From JBDTSW01 sp963758845 (GTDB lineage: Bacteria; Actinomycetota; Thermoleophilia; Solirubrobacterales; 70-9), in contig CAVWWX010000002.1 in NCBI GenBank assembly GCA_963758845.1, positions 2,046,001-2,110,000 on the forward strand: a DNA stretch of 64,000 nucleotides, given 5' to 3'. This document shows, piece by piece, positions 35,023 to 43,562 of the stretch. The notes below the pieces were generated by a model, which ran no database searches, was not told the origin of the DNA, and worked only from the letters and a program-made list of their open reading frames with translations. The translations under genes were made by a program, and so were the position numbers. The number at the start of each line of letters is the position of its first letter. Position 1 is the stretch's first letter.

Positions 35023-36473
35023 CTAGGCGGCGATCGTCGCCCGGCCGACCACCAGCCCGCCGTCCATCAGGCACGCCGTCTGGCCCGGCGCGACGCCGTA
35101 AGCCGGCTCCGCGAGCTCGAATCTCGAGCTCGTCGTGCTCGCCCGCGGCGACCGGGGCCACCTGGCAGCCGATCGGCCGCGAGCGATAGCGCAGCCGCAC
35201 TCGGTCGACCCGGCCCCCCGGGCGGTGGAGCGTGGCATCGCGAACTCGCACCGTCGCCGTGGCAAGCTCCTCGCGCTCGCCCACGACCACGCGGTTCGAG
35301 GCGGCGTCGGTCGCCAGGACGTAGAGCGGCCGCGGGCCGGCGACGCCGATGCCCCGGCGCTGGCCGACGGTGAACTCGTGATGGCCGGGATGGGCGCCCA
35401 GCACGGTCCCGGCGGAGTTCACGATCTCCCCCGGCCGCTCGCCCACGCCGCCGTGGCGAGCCAGGAAGCCGCGCTTGCCCTCGCCCGCGAGGAAGCAGAG
35501 GTCCTGGCTCTCGGCCTTCGAGGCGACGGTCAGCCCGGCCTGGGCCGCGAGCTCGCGAACTCGGGGCTTGCGCAGGCCCGCGAGGGGGAAGCGCAGCCGC
35601 TCCAGGGTCCCGCGGCGCAGCCCCGAGAGCATGTAGGTCTGGTCCTTGGCGCTGTCGGCGGCGGCTGCCAGCAGTCTGGCCCTCGCCGTCGTCCGCCAGC
35701 CGCGCGTAGTGGCCGGTGGCGAGCGCCGATGCGCCCAGCCGCCGGGCCAGGGCCAGCATCGCGTCGATCCGCACCTCGCCGTTGCAGAGGACGCACGGAT
35801 TCGGAGTACGGCCCTCGCGGTGGCCCTCCAGGAAATCGCCGACCACCGTCGCGCGGAACCGGTCCTCGAGGTCCAGCGTGATGTGCGGCATCCCCAGCGA
35901 GTGCGCCAGCGCTCGGGCGCCGATCACCGCCTGCGGCGAGCAGCAGCTGCGCGCGCCGTCGTTACGCTCGTCGGCCCAGAGCTTCACCGTGACCGCGACG
36001 ACATCGGCGCCCCGCTCGCGCTCCAGGAGCGCCGCGACGGCCGAGTCGACGCCGCCCGAGATCGCGACCGCCACGCGCTCGCCGCGGCCGGGTGGGACGG
36101 CGAGCGGGACGTCCGCGCCCGCGGCCGCCGTGAGGGCGCGGCCCAGTGCATCGGCGGCCAGATCGGCGCCGTGCGCCCCCTGCGCCGTCAGGCCGCCCAG
36201 CTCGCCGGCGATGTCGGCGGGAGCGAGTGAGGCGGCGGCGAGGAGGCTCGAGCCCTCCACCAGCTCGCAGGCGGCGGCGGCCGCGGCCGTCGTTGCGGCG
36301 CACCCCTCGGCGTCGAAGGTCGCTGCCGTGATCGCCCCGTCGGCGAGCTTCAGCGAGATCCGGGCGAGATCGCCGCACAGCGAGCCGCCCGCCGCGCCGG
36401 TGAACGAGTCGGTGGGCGCCGGGGCGCGACGCGAGTCGTCGCGCAGGTATTCCTCGAAGGCCCAGGCGCTCAT
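35023..36473 (-). CDS. mnmA: IscU-like scaffold fused to tRNA 2-thiouridylase MnmA (two frameshifts)
   Basis: About 482 residues, roughly 120 longer than MnmA. Residues 20-117 look like an IscU/NifU N-terminal scaffold: GGSLCGD (Cys33, Asp35) and GCAATTAAAAAACELVEG (Cys58). The third cluster Cys is replaced (AHGADLAADAL, Gly where HC is usual). The MnmA part begins at VAVAISGGVDSAV (PP-loop 139-145) with RTPNPCVLCNGE (Cys227, Cys230) and the second catalytic Cys in ESQDLCFL. The CxxC form differs from the NPDxxC of E. coli MnmA. Surplus bases near 35683 and 35120 break the frame. The enzyme thiolates U34 of tRNA-Lys/Glu/Gln. ATG 36473 is the only sensible start and the fusion has no internal start signal. 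Confidence 0.85.
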
Positions 36474-36514
36474 CGCGCCGAGGCTAGCGGTCCCGCGTGG
36501 TCCTCAGGCGGCTG

Positions 36515-37177
36515 CTAGCCGGGGTCGTAGCTCAGCGTCTTGCCGTCGTAGCGGGCGTCATGGACCGCTTGGCGGGCGCTCTTGACGTCGCGGGCGCCGT
36601 AGTCGATCGTCGCGATCGGCAACCCCTTGCCGCTGACGCTCTTGGGGCTGAGCACGACCAGCGCCGGAACGCGGTCGATGTCGACGCCCTCGGCGATCCG
36701 GGAGTAGTTGGCTACGTTGCGCGCCTTGGTCTCGAAGAAGGCCACGTTGTCGATCGCCTTGACCTTCGGCGCGACGATGCGCATGAGGTGATCGTCGATG
36801 CCCCCGCCCCGATTCACCAGCACGACGACGGTATCGCCGCTCTCATAGGCCTTGACGACGGGCTCGGGCAGCCCCGGCCCGGCCTTGAACTGCCCGTCGG
36901 GCGCCGCCGGGTCCGTGGGAACGGCGGGCGCTGCGGCCGCCGGGTCCTCGGTCGCTGTCGCGTCGGTGGGCGCAGTGGGCGCCGCGGCCGAGTCGGTGGC
37001 CGCCGGCGCGGGAGCAGCCCCGTCCTCGGCCGGAACGCCCGTGCTGACAGGTCGGTCGGGGTCGGGCGCAGGCTCACCGCCGCCGAGGTTCCTCAGCAGC
37101 AGGAAGGCGACCAGAAGGCCGAGCACCGCGATCGCGCCGACCTGGGCGATCGGGTTGGAGTTGAGCGCCTTCCTCAC
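36515..37177 (-). CDS. Membrane-anchored protein with thioredoxin-like C-terminal domain
   Basis: A 220-residue protein with a transmembrane helix at about 13-29, then about 70 residues of Ala/Pro/Thr/Asp-rich linker outside the membrane. The C-terminal domain (about 105-215) reads VVKAYESGDTVVVLVNRGGGIDDH, DNVAFFETKARNVANYSRIAEG and VDIDRVPALVVLSP, the strand-helix pattern of a thioredoxin fold with the cis-Pro in RVPALVV, but no CxxC. Function unknown; related domains mediate protein contacts in pilus or envelope assembly. It lies between aspS and mnmA, downstream of a noncoding stretch. Confidence 0.55.
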   Translation of the reverse strand: MRKALNSNPIAQVGAIAVLGLLVAFLLLRNLGGGEPAPDPDRPVSTGVPAEDGAAPAPAATDSAAAPTAPTDATATEDPAAAAPAVPTDPAAPDGQFKAGPGLPEPVVKAYESGDTVVVLVNRGGGIDDHLMRIVAPKVKAIDNVAFFETKARNVANYSRIAEGVDIDRVPALVVLSPKSVSGKGLPIATIDYGARDVKSARQAVHDARYDGKTLSYDPG

Positions 37178-37200
37178 GAGCGGGCCTCGCGCGGCGCGGG

Positions 37201-37359
37201 AAAGAAAAGAGGCTCCAGCCTGCCGGTACCGCTCGGCCTGAGAACCTGATTAGACAGGTGGGTGTCCCCCCGGCGTACCCCACGGGGCAGCCAGAGATAG
37301 AACTCCCAAGCCGATTGTGTTGGCTCACAATTGGAGCGGCGAACGAACAGACTCGAGCC
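37201..37359 (-). ncRNA. Structured noncoding RNA candidate, 6S-like
   Basis: The 247-base gap after aspS holds no gene but a long rod-like structure on the minus strand. GGCTC (37359-37355) pairs with GAGCC (37215-37211). CCGCTC (37339-37334) pairs with GAGCGG (37234-37229). An apical hairpin GGC/GCC plus CCCC/GGGG lies at 37292-37272. The segment ends in TCTTTTCTTT (37210-37201), a terminator-like T-rich tract. A rod with a central open region is the architecture of 6S RNA, and Bacillus 6S-1 lies downstream of aspS. I cannot confirm the family by sequence alone. Confidence 0.35.
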
Positions 37360-37424
37360 ACGCGAGGACCATACCAACCCATCTTTCGGCCGCTGGGCGT
37401 CGAGGCTTGAGCCTTGGGCGCCGG

Positions 37425-39230
37425 CTAGGGGCTCGGCGGCGGCGCCTGGGCGCGGACCGAGACGCCCAGTTCCTTCAGCTGCCGCTCGTCCACGGGCGCG
37501 GGTGCGCCGGTCAGCGGGTCGGCGCCGGAGGCGGCCTTCGGGAACGCGATCACGTCGCGGATCGACTCGGTCCCGTGCAGCAATGCCACCCAGCGGTCAA
37601 GCCCGTAGGCGATGCCGCCGTGCGGCGGCGCCCCGTAGCGAAGCGCCTCGAGCAGGAAGCCGAAGCGGGCCTCGGCCTCCGAGTCGGAGATGCCCAGCGC
37701 CTGGAAGACGGCGCCCTGGACCTTCGGGTCGGAGATACGGATCGAACCGCCACCCAGCTCGACGCCGTTCCAGGTGACGTCGTAGGCGAGGGCGCGTGCG
37801 TCGCCGGGGTTGTCCGGGTCGAGCTCGCCTGCCGGCGAGGTGAAGGGGTGATGGAGCGCGTCCCAGCGCCCCTCGTCGTCGTTGTACTCGAAGAGCGGCC
37901 AGTCGACCACCCACGCCAGCTCGTTCACCCCTTCTCCGATCAGGCCGAAGCGCTCGCCCAGGCGCACTCGCAGTCCGCCCAGCACCCCGGCCGCGACCGC
38001 GGCGGCGTCGGCGGCCAGCAGCAGGACGTCGCCCTCGCCGGCCTCGAGCGCCGAGTTGATCGCGGCGATCTCATCGTTGGCGAGGAACTTCGCCACCGGC
38101 GAGCGCCACCCCTCGCCCTCGACGACAGCCCACACGAGGCCCTTCGCCCCCAGCTCCTTCGCCTCGTCGACCAGGCCGTCGAGCTGGCCGCGTGAAAGCT
38201 CGCGGGCCCCGATGTTCATGCCCTTGACGGCCCCGCCCGAGTCGACGACCCCGCGGAAGGCGTTGAACTCGGTCTGGGTCAGCTTGTCGGTCACGTCCAC
38301 CAGCTCCATCCCGAAGCGCAGGTCGGGCTTGTCCGAGCCGAAGCGAGCGATCGCCTCGTCGTAGGGGATCCTGCGAAGTGGGAGCTGGACCTCGATGCCG
38401 TGCGCGCCGAGGACCGCGGCCAGCAGGCGCTCGTTCACATCGATCACGTCGTCGACGTCCACGAACGACATCTCCAGGTCGAGCTGGGTGAAGTCGAGCT
38501 GGCGGTCGGCGCGCAGGTCCTCGTCGCGGAAGCAACGGGCGATCTGGTAGTAGCGCTCGAATCCGCCCATCATCAGCATCTGCTTGAAGAGCTGCGGCGA
38601 CTGCGGGAGCGCATACCAGGAGCCCTGCTGAAGGCGGCTGGGGACCAGGAAGTCGCGCGCGCCCTCCGGCGTCGAGCGGGTCAGCACCGGGGTCTCGATG
38701 TCCAGGAAGCCCTCACCGTCGAGGAAGTCGCGGATCTGGCGCGTCACGCGATGGCGAAGGACCAGCGCGTCGCGCATGCGCTCGCGGCGCAGGTCGAGGT
38801 AGCGGTAGCGAAGGCGCAGCTCCTCCCCGACCTCGCCCGAGAACCCCTCGACCTCGAACGGCGGCGTCTCGGCGTCGGCCAGGAGATCGGCCTCGGCCAC
38901 GCGCAGCTCGAACTCGCCGGTCGGCAGCTCGGGGTTGACCGTCTCTGGGTCGCGCTTGACGACCTCGCCGGCCACGCTGACCACGTCCTCCGCGCGGAGG
39001 CGGTGGCCGAGCTCCTGCGCCTCGCCCGAGACGTCGGGGTTGAAGACGAGCTGGACCAGCCCCGTGCGGTCGCGCAGGTCGATGAAGATCAGCCCGCCGT
39101 GGTCACGGCGGCGGTGGACCCAGCCCGCGACGCGGGCACTGGATCCCACCCGATCGCCCAGGATCTGGCCGCACCAGGTGTCGCGGTAGGCGTTGGCGCG
39201 CAGCGCCGGGAACTCGCTCGACTCGCTCAT
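37425..39230 (-). CDS. aspS: Aspartyl-tRNA synthetase
   Basis: A 601-residue bacterial-type class II synthetase. The N-terminal anticodon-binding OB domain (DRVGSSARVAGWVHRRRDHGGLIFIDLRD) leads to motif 1 and 2 (FLDIETPVL, YQIARCFRDEDLRADRQ) and motif 3 (GIAYGLDRWVALL), with the bacterial GAD insertion between. ATG 39230 overlaps the hisS stop as ATGA. No asparaginyl-tRNA synthetase is in the window, so whether it is discriminating is open. Unlike its neighbours it has an intact frame. Confidence 0.95.
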   Translation of the reverse strand: MSESSEFPALRANAYRDTWCGQILGDRVGSSARVAGWVHRRRDHGGLIFIDLRDRTGLVQLVFNPDVSGEAQELGHRLRAEDVVSVAGEVVKRDPETVNPELPTGEFELRVAEADLLADAETPPFEVEGFSGEVGEELRLRYRYLDLRRERMRDALVLRHRVTRQIRDFLDGEGFLDIETPVLTRSTPEGARDFLVPSRLQQGSWYALPQSPQLFKQMLMMGGFERYYQIARCFRDEDLRADRQLDFTQLDLEMSFVDVDDVIDVNERLLAAVLGAHGIEVQLPLRRIPYDEAIARFGSDKPDLRFGMELVDVTDKLTQTEFNAFRGVVDSGGAVKGMNIGARELSRGQLDGLVDEAKELGAKGLVWAVVEGEGWRSPVAKFLANDEIAAINSALEAGEGDVLLLAADAAAVAAGVLGGLRVRLGERFGLIGEGVNELAWVVDWPLFEYNDDEGRWDALHHPFTSPAGELDPDNPGDARALAYDVTWNGVELGGGSIRISDPKVQGAVFQALGISDSEAEARFGFLLEALRYGAPPHGGIAYGLDRWVALLHGTESIRDVIAFPKAASGADPLTGAPAPVDERQLKELGVSVRAQAPPPSP

Positions 39231-40477
39231 TGGGTTCCCGCCAGCTCCTCGGTGATCTTCGTCATGTCGACGGGGCGCTGCTCGCCCGTCTCCATGTCGC
39301 GTGCGGTGGCGTGCCCCGCCTCGTCCAGGATCACGGTGACGTCGGCGCCCGAGCGGTCGGCCTGCTTCATCTGGCCCTTGAAGCTGCGCCCGCCGAGGTC
39401 GAGGTCGGCCGCGATCCCGGCGCGGCGCAGCTCGAGCACGAGGCCCAGGGCGTTGCTCGCGCTGCCCGTCGGGCGCCGCGACGAAGACCTCGACGGGCGG
39501 CGCTGCCGCCGTGCTGGTCGAGCGCCAGCAGCACCCGCTCGATCCCGCAGGCCCACCCGGCCGCCGGCGTCGCGGGCCCGCCGAGCAGCTCGATCAGCGC
39601 CGTCGTAGCGGCCGCCGCCGGCCACCTCCGACTGCGCGCCCAAGCGCTCGCACTCGAACGAGAAGACCGTGCGGGTGTAGTAGTCGAGCCCACGCACCAG
39701 CGGTCGGGTCGAGCTCGTAGTGGACCCCGGCGCGGTCGAGCAGGCCACGCACCTCCGCGAAGTGCTCGGCGTCCTCGCCCTCGAGGCGGTCGAGCATCGT
39801 CGGGCGCGCCCGCCATCACCGCGCGGGTGCCCTCGTCCTTGGAGTCGAAGGCGCGCAGCGGGTTCTCGTCGATCCGCTCGCGGACGTCCTCGGACAGCTC
39901 GGCCTCGGTGCTCGCGCAGGTAAGTCCTGCAGGCGCGACCGGTAGCCGCGCGCGCCCATCGAGCGAGCCGAGGCTGCCGAGCTTCAGGCTCAGGCCGGGC
40001 ACGGCGAGGGCGTGCAGCAGGTCGTTGAGCAGCACGATCAGCTCGGCGTCGACGAGCGGCGAGGCCGATCCGATCGCCTCGGCACCGATCTGGTGGAACT
40101 GGCGGAAGCGCCCCGCCTGCGGGCGCTCGTGGCGGAAGTAGGGACCCCAGTACCACAGCTTCACCGGCTGCGCCAGCGTCTGCATCCCGTGCTCGAGGTA
40201 GGCGCGGCACACCGGCGCCGTCCCCTCCGGGCGCAGCGTCAGGCTCGCGCTCGCCCTGGTCGTGGAAGGTGAACATCTCCTTGCGCACGATGTCGGTGCT
40301 CCCCCCGACACCGCGGGCGAAGAGGTCGGTGTCCTCGAAGGTGGGCGTCTCGATCCGCCCGTAGCCGGCGCGCTCGAACGCCTGCGTCGCCGCAGCGAAC
40401 ACGCCGGCGCGCACCGCCGAGTCGTCGGGCAGCACGTCGAAAGTGCCGCGCGGGGCCTTGAAGCGCTCGCTCATCAT
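39227..40477 (-). CDS. hisS: Histidyl-tRNA synthetase (several frameshifts)
   Basis: About 415 residues. The N-terminus (MMSERFKAPRGTFDVLPDDSA, GYGRIETPTFEDTDLFARGVG) and the segments LRPEGTAPVCRAYLEHGMQ, LWYWGPYFRHERPQAGRFRQFHQIG, the PLVRGLDYYTRTVFSFE motif 3 region and the C-terminal anticodon domain are all recognisable but spread over three frames. At least six frame changes occur, three within about 60 bases near 39900-39960, each repaired by removing one base. This is the worst-affected gene in the window. Because hisS is essential and its pieces are conserved, read error is the likely cause. It starts at ATG 40477 and is coupled to aspS. Confidence 0.85.
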   Translation of the reverse strand: MMSERFKAPRGTFDVLPDDSAVRAGVFAAATQAFERAGYGRIETPTFEDTDLFARGVGGSTDIVRKEMFTFHDQGEREPDAAPGGDGAGVPRLPRARDADAGAAGEAVVLGSLLPPRAPAGGALPPVPPDRCRGDRIGLAARRRRADRAAQRPAARPRRARPEPEARQPRLARWARAATGRACRTYLREHRGRAVRGRPRADRREPAARLRLQGRGHPRGDGGRARRCSTASRARTPSTSRRCVACSTAPGSTTSSTRPLVRGLDYYTRTVFSFECERLGAQSEVAGGGRYDGADRAARRARDAGGRVGLRDRAGAAGARPARRQRRPSRSSSRRPTGSASNALGLVLELRRAGIAADLDLGGRSFKGQMKQADRSGADVTVILDEAGHATARDMETGEQRPVDMTKITEELAGTQ

Positions 40478-40504
40478 TGGAGCGAATCTATCCGGCGCAG
40501 CCCG

Positions 40505-41146
40505 CTAGGGGGCGAGGGCGGAGAGGAACGGGTTCGATGCGCGCTCGGCGCCGAGCGTCGTGATCCCCATGTGGCCGGGGTAAACGACCGTCTCCTCGCC
40601 GGAACGGACTCGACCAGCGTGCGCAGGCTCTCCATCAGCGTCGGGCCGTCGCCGCCGGGCAGGTCGGTGCGCCCGACCGAGCCCTGGAAGAGGACGTCGC
40701 CCGAGAACAGCGCCTCTCGGCGGGGATCGAGTAGGTCACGTGCCCCGGGCTGTGGCCAGGGGTGTGGAGGACGTCGATCTCCATGCCCGCGAGATCCAGC
40801 ATCTCGCCGCCGGCGACCGTCTCGTCGGCGTCGTAGCTCTCGTACGGGCCGAAGCCCGGCCAGGGGACGAAGGCCATGATGTCGGCCAGCACCGGCACCT
40901 CCAGCTCCGGGCAGTACACGGGCGCGCCCGGTCGGCGCGCGCGACCGGCGCGACCGCGCCGACGTGGTCGAAGTGGGTGTGGGTGAGCAGGATCGCGTCG
41001 ACGCCGATGCCCAGCTCCTCGACGGCGGCGAGGATCCGCTCGGCCTCCTCGCCGGGGTCCACGATCAGGCCGCGGTCGGAGCCGTCGGCGCGAAAGACGA
41101 AGCAGTTCTCCGCCACCGGGCCGACGGTGAGCATGCGCACGTCCAT
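40505..41146 (-). CDS. Metallo-beta-lactamase-fold hydrolase, glyoxalase II-like (frameshifts)
   Basis: About 213 residues. From ATG 41146 (MDVRMLTVGPVAENCFVF) the protein shows LIVDPGEEAERI, the metal-binding THTHFDHVG (HxHxDH), the TPGHSPGHVTY His loop, SGDVLFQGSVGRTDLPGG and a C-terminal PGHMG motif, then ends at the TAG at 40505. The frame changes near 40935 (two bases) and 40725. Its layout is that of single-domain hydroxyacylglutathione hydrolase-like MBL proteins (YcbL type). It follows the membrane protein on its 5' side without a stop in between, so a fusion or another hidden frameshift is possible. Confidence 0.75.
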
Positions 41147-41528
41147 GACCGGCGTCCCCAGCGCCTGGCGGCCGCTGGCTCCTTGGCCTTGCTTCGAGGC
41201 CTGGCGGCGGTTGTAGAAGAACTTGTCGATCCCGTAGCCCATCGGGATGTAGAGCAGCAGCATGAAGCCGGCCAGCGCCGATCGAGCTGGCGACCGGCTG
41301 GCGGAACAGCAGGACCAGCAGCGCGAAGAAGACGCCGGCTGCGATCAGCGCCCGGTTCGCCGAGCTACGCCAGGTCGGCGGTACGTCGCGCCGGTCGGCC
41401 ACCTGGCGGCGACTGCGAGCCCGGGCCTCCTGGCGGTTGGCCGGCCGCGAGGTGCGGCCCCGGCGGTCGATCGCCCCGCCCTGCGTGCCCTTGTGCTTTC
41501 GCTTGCGCTTCTTCTTCGTCTGCGCCAC
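41147..41528 (-). CDS. Basic-tailed two-helix membrane protein (one frameshift; C-terminus uncertain)
   Basis: ATG 41528 starts a strikingly basic N-terminus (MAQTKKKRKRKHKGTQGG) followed by an Arg/Gln-rich stretch and two membrane helices: RALIAAGVFFALLVLLF and, after a surplus base near 41281, ALAGFMLLLYIPMGYGIDKFF. The sequence then runs in frame straight into the MBL protein, so either a stop has been lost to read error or the two are fused; I place the boundary at the MBL start. Such proteins recur next to hisS in Thermoleophilia-like genomes as far as I recall; no function is known. Confidence 0.5.
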
Positions 41529-41539
41529 GGGTCAGGAAT

Positions 41540-42413
41540 CTAGCTGGCGACTCGCTCGATCACATGGCGATCCGGGTCGAAGCCGGGCAGCGCCACGTCC
41601 TCGGGGAAGCCCGCCATCGCGGCCTCGGGCACCAGGCCGACCACCTCGCCCGCGGCCGGGCGGCCCCCGGCGTCCGCGGCCAGCTCGCCGATACGCGCGA
41701 CGACGGCTCCCAGCGGCACCGCGATCGGGTCGTGCACGTTGGTCGAGACCTGCGGGCCCGCGTCGCCCAGGTCCACGGCGATCGCGCGTACGCCCGGCAT
41801 GCCGCCGCCGGACTCGCGAAGGCGGGCGGCAACGTCGCGCGCGACCCCGATGTCCACGCCCTCGAGGAGGACGTTGAAGGCAGCCAGGGGCGGGCGGGCC
41901 GTGACCAGGGTGGCCCCCGCGGCAGGGTGGGGGGCGTCGGGACCCATGTCCGCGTGGAGCTCGCCGGCGGCCATGCGTTCGGCCAGGCGCTCCAGGCCTC
42001 CCTCGCGGAAGTACGCGCGCTCGCGCCGCTCGGGCGCGCTCGCGAGATCGCCGTAGAGGAACACCGGCACCCCGGTCTCGGCGATCGCGCGCGCCACGCG
42101 TTCGGCCTCGGCTCGCGCCGTCCCCTGGTCACCTGCGGCCGTGTAGACGAGCGGGCAGACGTCCAGGGCCCCGATGCACGGATGGGCGCCCTCGTGCTGA
42201 CGCATGTCGATCGCAACCGAACAGGCGCCGGACCCGCGCACCAGCGCTTCTCCGAGCGGCTGCGGGGGCGCCGCGAGCGTCAGCACCGTAGCGGTTGTGG
42301 ATCGCGTCGGAGTGCGTGTCGAGCAGACTGGCGCCGCGGGCGAACTGGCCGCTCAGCCGGTCGACGACGGCTGCGTCACGGCCCTCGGAGATGTTCGGCA
42401 CGGCCAGGAGCAT
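41540..42413 (-). CDS. Glutamate formiminotransferase-like protein (one frameshift)
   Basis: About 290 residues. The N-terminal VPNISEGRD motif, DTHSDAIHNR, MRQHEGAHPCIGALDVCPLV and VYLYGD-like FLYGDLAS blocks identify the formiminotransferase domain of FTCD, which moves a formimino group from formiminoglutamate to tetrahydrofolate. A surplus base near 42288 breaks the frame after HNR. The cyclodeaminase domain is absent. No other histidine-degradation genes are near, so a folate role such as 5-formyl-THF use is equally possible. ATG 42413 is divergent from the next gene. Confidence 0.82.
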
Positions 42414-42457
42414 GGCCGCAGGCTATCCCCGGATAGGGTGCGCGACGAGGTGGCCCG

Positions 42458-42838
42458 GTGAAGCAGATGGCGGACGGCGTCTGGCGGCAGACCGCGGGGT
42501 TCCCGCTTCGCGTCAACGCCTACCTGGTGGCGGATGGCGACCGCGTCGGCGAGTTCGAGGTCGTGCACCTCCCCGGCCACGGTCCCGGCTGCATCGGCCT
42601 GTGGCGCGAGCGCGACCGCCTCGCTATCACCAACGACTGCTTCGCGCTGTTCAACCCCGACCTGTCCTACCCGGGCAAGGCGAGGGTCCCCCACCCCGCG
42701 TTCAACTGGTCCACCGACGCCGCCCGCGCCTCGATCCGAAAGCTCGCGGCCCTGCGTCCCGCCAGGTGCCTGCCCGGCCACTACGGGCCGCTGGAGGGCG
42801 ACGTCGTCGCCGAGCTGGAAGCCGCCGCCACGAGCTAG
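42458..42838 (+). CDS. Internally deleted metallo-beta-lactamase-fold protein
   Basis: A 126-residue remnant of an MBL-fold hydrolase. The first 27 residues (MADGVWRQTAGFPLRVNAYLVADGD) are the usual first strands, then the chain jumps to EFEVVHLPGHGPGCIGLW, the third metal site region, and continues normally to LPGHYGPL. The central about 90 residues with HxHxDH are missing, and no out-of-frame trace of them is seen. The join falls at ADGDRV, a short string that normally occurs on both sides, suggesting deletion by recombination. Without the main metal site it is unlikely to be an active hydrolase. GTG 42458 has a nearby GAGGTGG. Confidence 0.65.
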   Translation: MKQMADGVWRQTAGFPLRVNAYLVADGDRVGEFEVVHLPGHGPGCIGLWRERDRLAITNDCFALFNPDLSYPGKARVPHPAFNWSTDAARASIRKLAALRPARCLPGHYGPLEGDVVAELEAAATS

Positions 42839-42859
42839 CGGTCCGGTAGCTTGGCCGTC

Positions 42860-43420
42860 GTGCCCCGAGTCGTCTACTACCTCGCAGCCACGCTCGACGG
42901 CTTCATCGCCGACGAGGACGACGGCATCGAGTGGCTGACCGCGTACGAGGGCGGCACCGACCTCGAGGGCGCGGTCGAGATCAAGCCGGTGATGGGCGCC
43001 TTCATCGACAGCGTCGGAGCACTCGCGATGGGCTCGGCCACCTACGAGTGGATGCGCGAGCACGCGTCGGCCTGGCCCTACGGCGACCGGCCGACCTGGG
43101 TGTTCACCTCGCGCGGCGAGCTGCCCGCGATGGATGGCGCCAACCTCAAGTTCGTCTCCGGCGAGGTGGCGCCGCGCGCGAACGAGATGCTCACCGCGGC
43201 CGGCGAGTCCCCGTTCTGGATCGTCGGCGGCGGCGACCTGGCGGTCCAGTTCGCCGACGCGGGCCTTCTCGACGAGGTGATCGTCACCATCGTCCCAGTA
43301 GGGCTGGGCGCGGGCAAGCCCCTCTTCGGCCGGCCCCTCGGCCGAAGCCTGAAGCTCACCGGCGCGCGCCCGTTCACCACCGGCATGGTCGAGTTGACCT
43401 ACGCCGTCGGCGACGCCTGA
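42860..43420 (+). CDS. Dihydrofolate reductase/RibD C-terminal domain family protein
   Basis: A 186-residue protein with the DHFR/RibD_C fold. VYYLAATLDGFIAD is the first strand and the SxDG-like loop, ALAMGSATYEW the phosphate-binding helix, TWVFTSRGEL the central strand, and FWIVGGGDLAVQFADAGLLDEVIVTIVPVGLG the NADPH-binding GGG motif and terminal strands. Such stand-alone proteins are NADPH-dependent reductases of unknown substrate. GTG 42860 is preferred; TTG 42851 in frame is possible. It is the last gene before the tRNA-Met and the accessory region. Confidence 0.8.
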   Translation: MPRVVYYLAATLDGFIADEDDGIEWLTAYEGGTDLEGAVEIKPVMGAFIDSVGALAMGSATYEWMREHASAWPYGDRPTWVFTSRGELPAMDGANLKFVSGEVAPRANEMLTAAGESPFWIVGGGDLAVQFADAGLLDEVIVTIVPVGLGAGKPLFGRPLGRSLKLTGARPFTTGMVELTYAVGDA

Positions 43421-43450
43421 CGCCCGACGCCGGGCCGAAAGGGCCCCCGC

Positions 43451-43486
43451 GGTGGCGCTGGAGTCCCGCCGGGACCCAACGCCACC
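43451..43486. terminator. Nested stem-loop after the DHFR-like gene
   Basis: GGTGGCG (43451-43457) pairs with CGCCACC (43480-43486), with an inner hairpin GTCCC/GGGAC. There is no T-run. It ends the plus-strand pair of genes and separates them from tRNA-Met. Confidence 0.45.
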
Positions 43487-43562
43487 TCGCAGCCAATCGC
43501 GCGATCGCGCCGGCAACCCGCCCGCGACGACCGGTCATTTGCTGGCTACGATCCGGTCCCCC

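Noticed and set aside
39227..40477. hisS as a true pseudogene
   Set aside because: All synthetase blocks are conserved, the gene is essential, and neighbours show the same error type.
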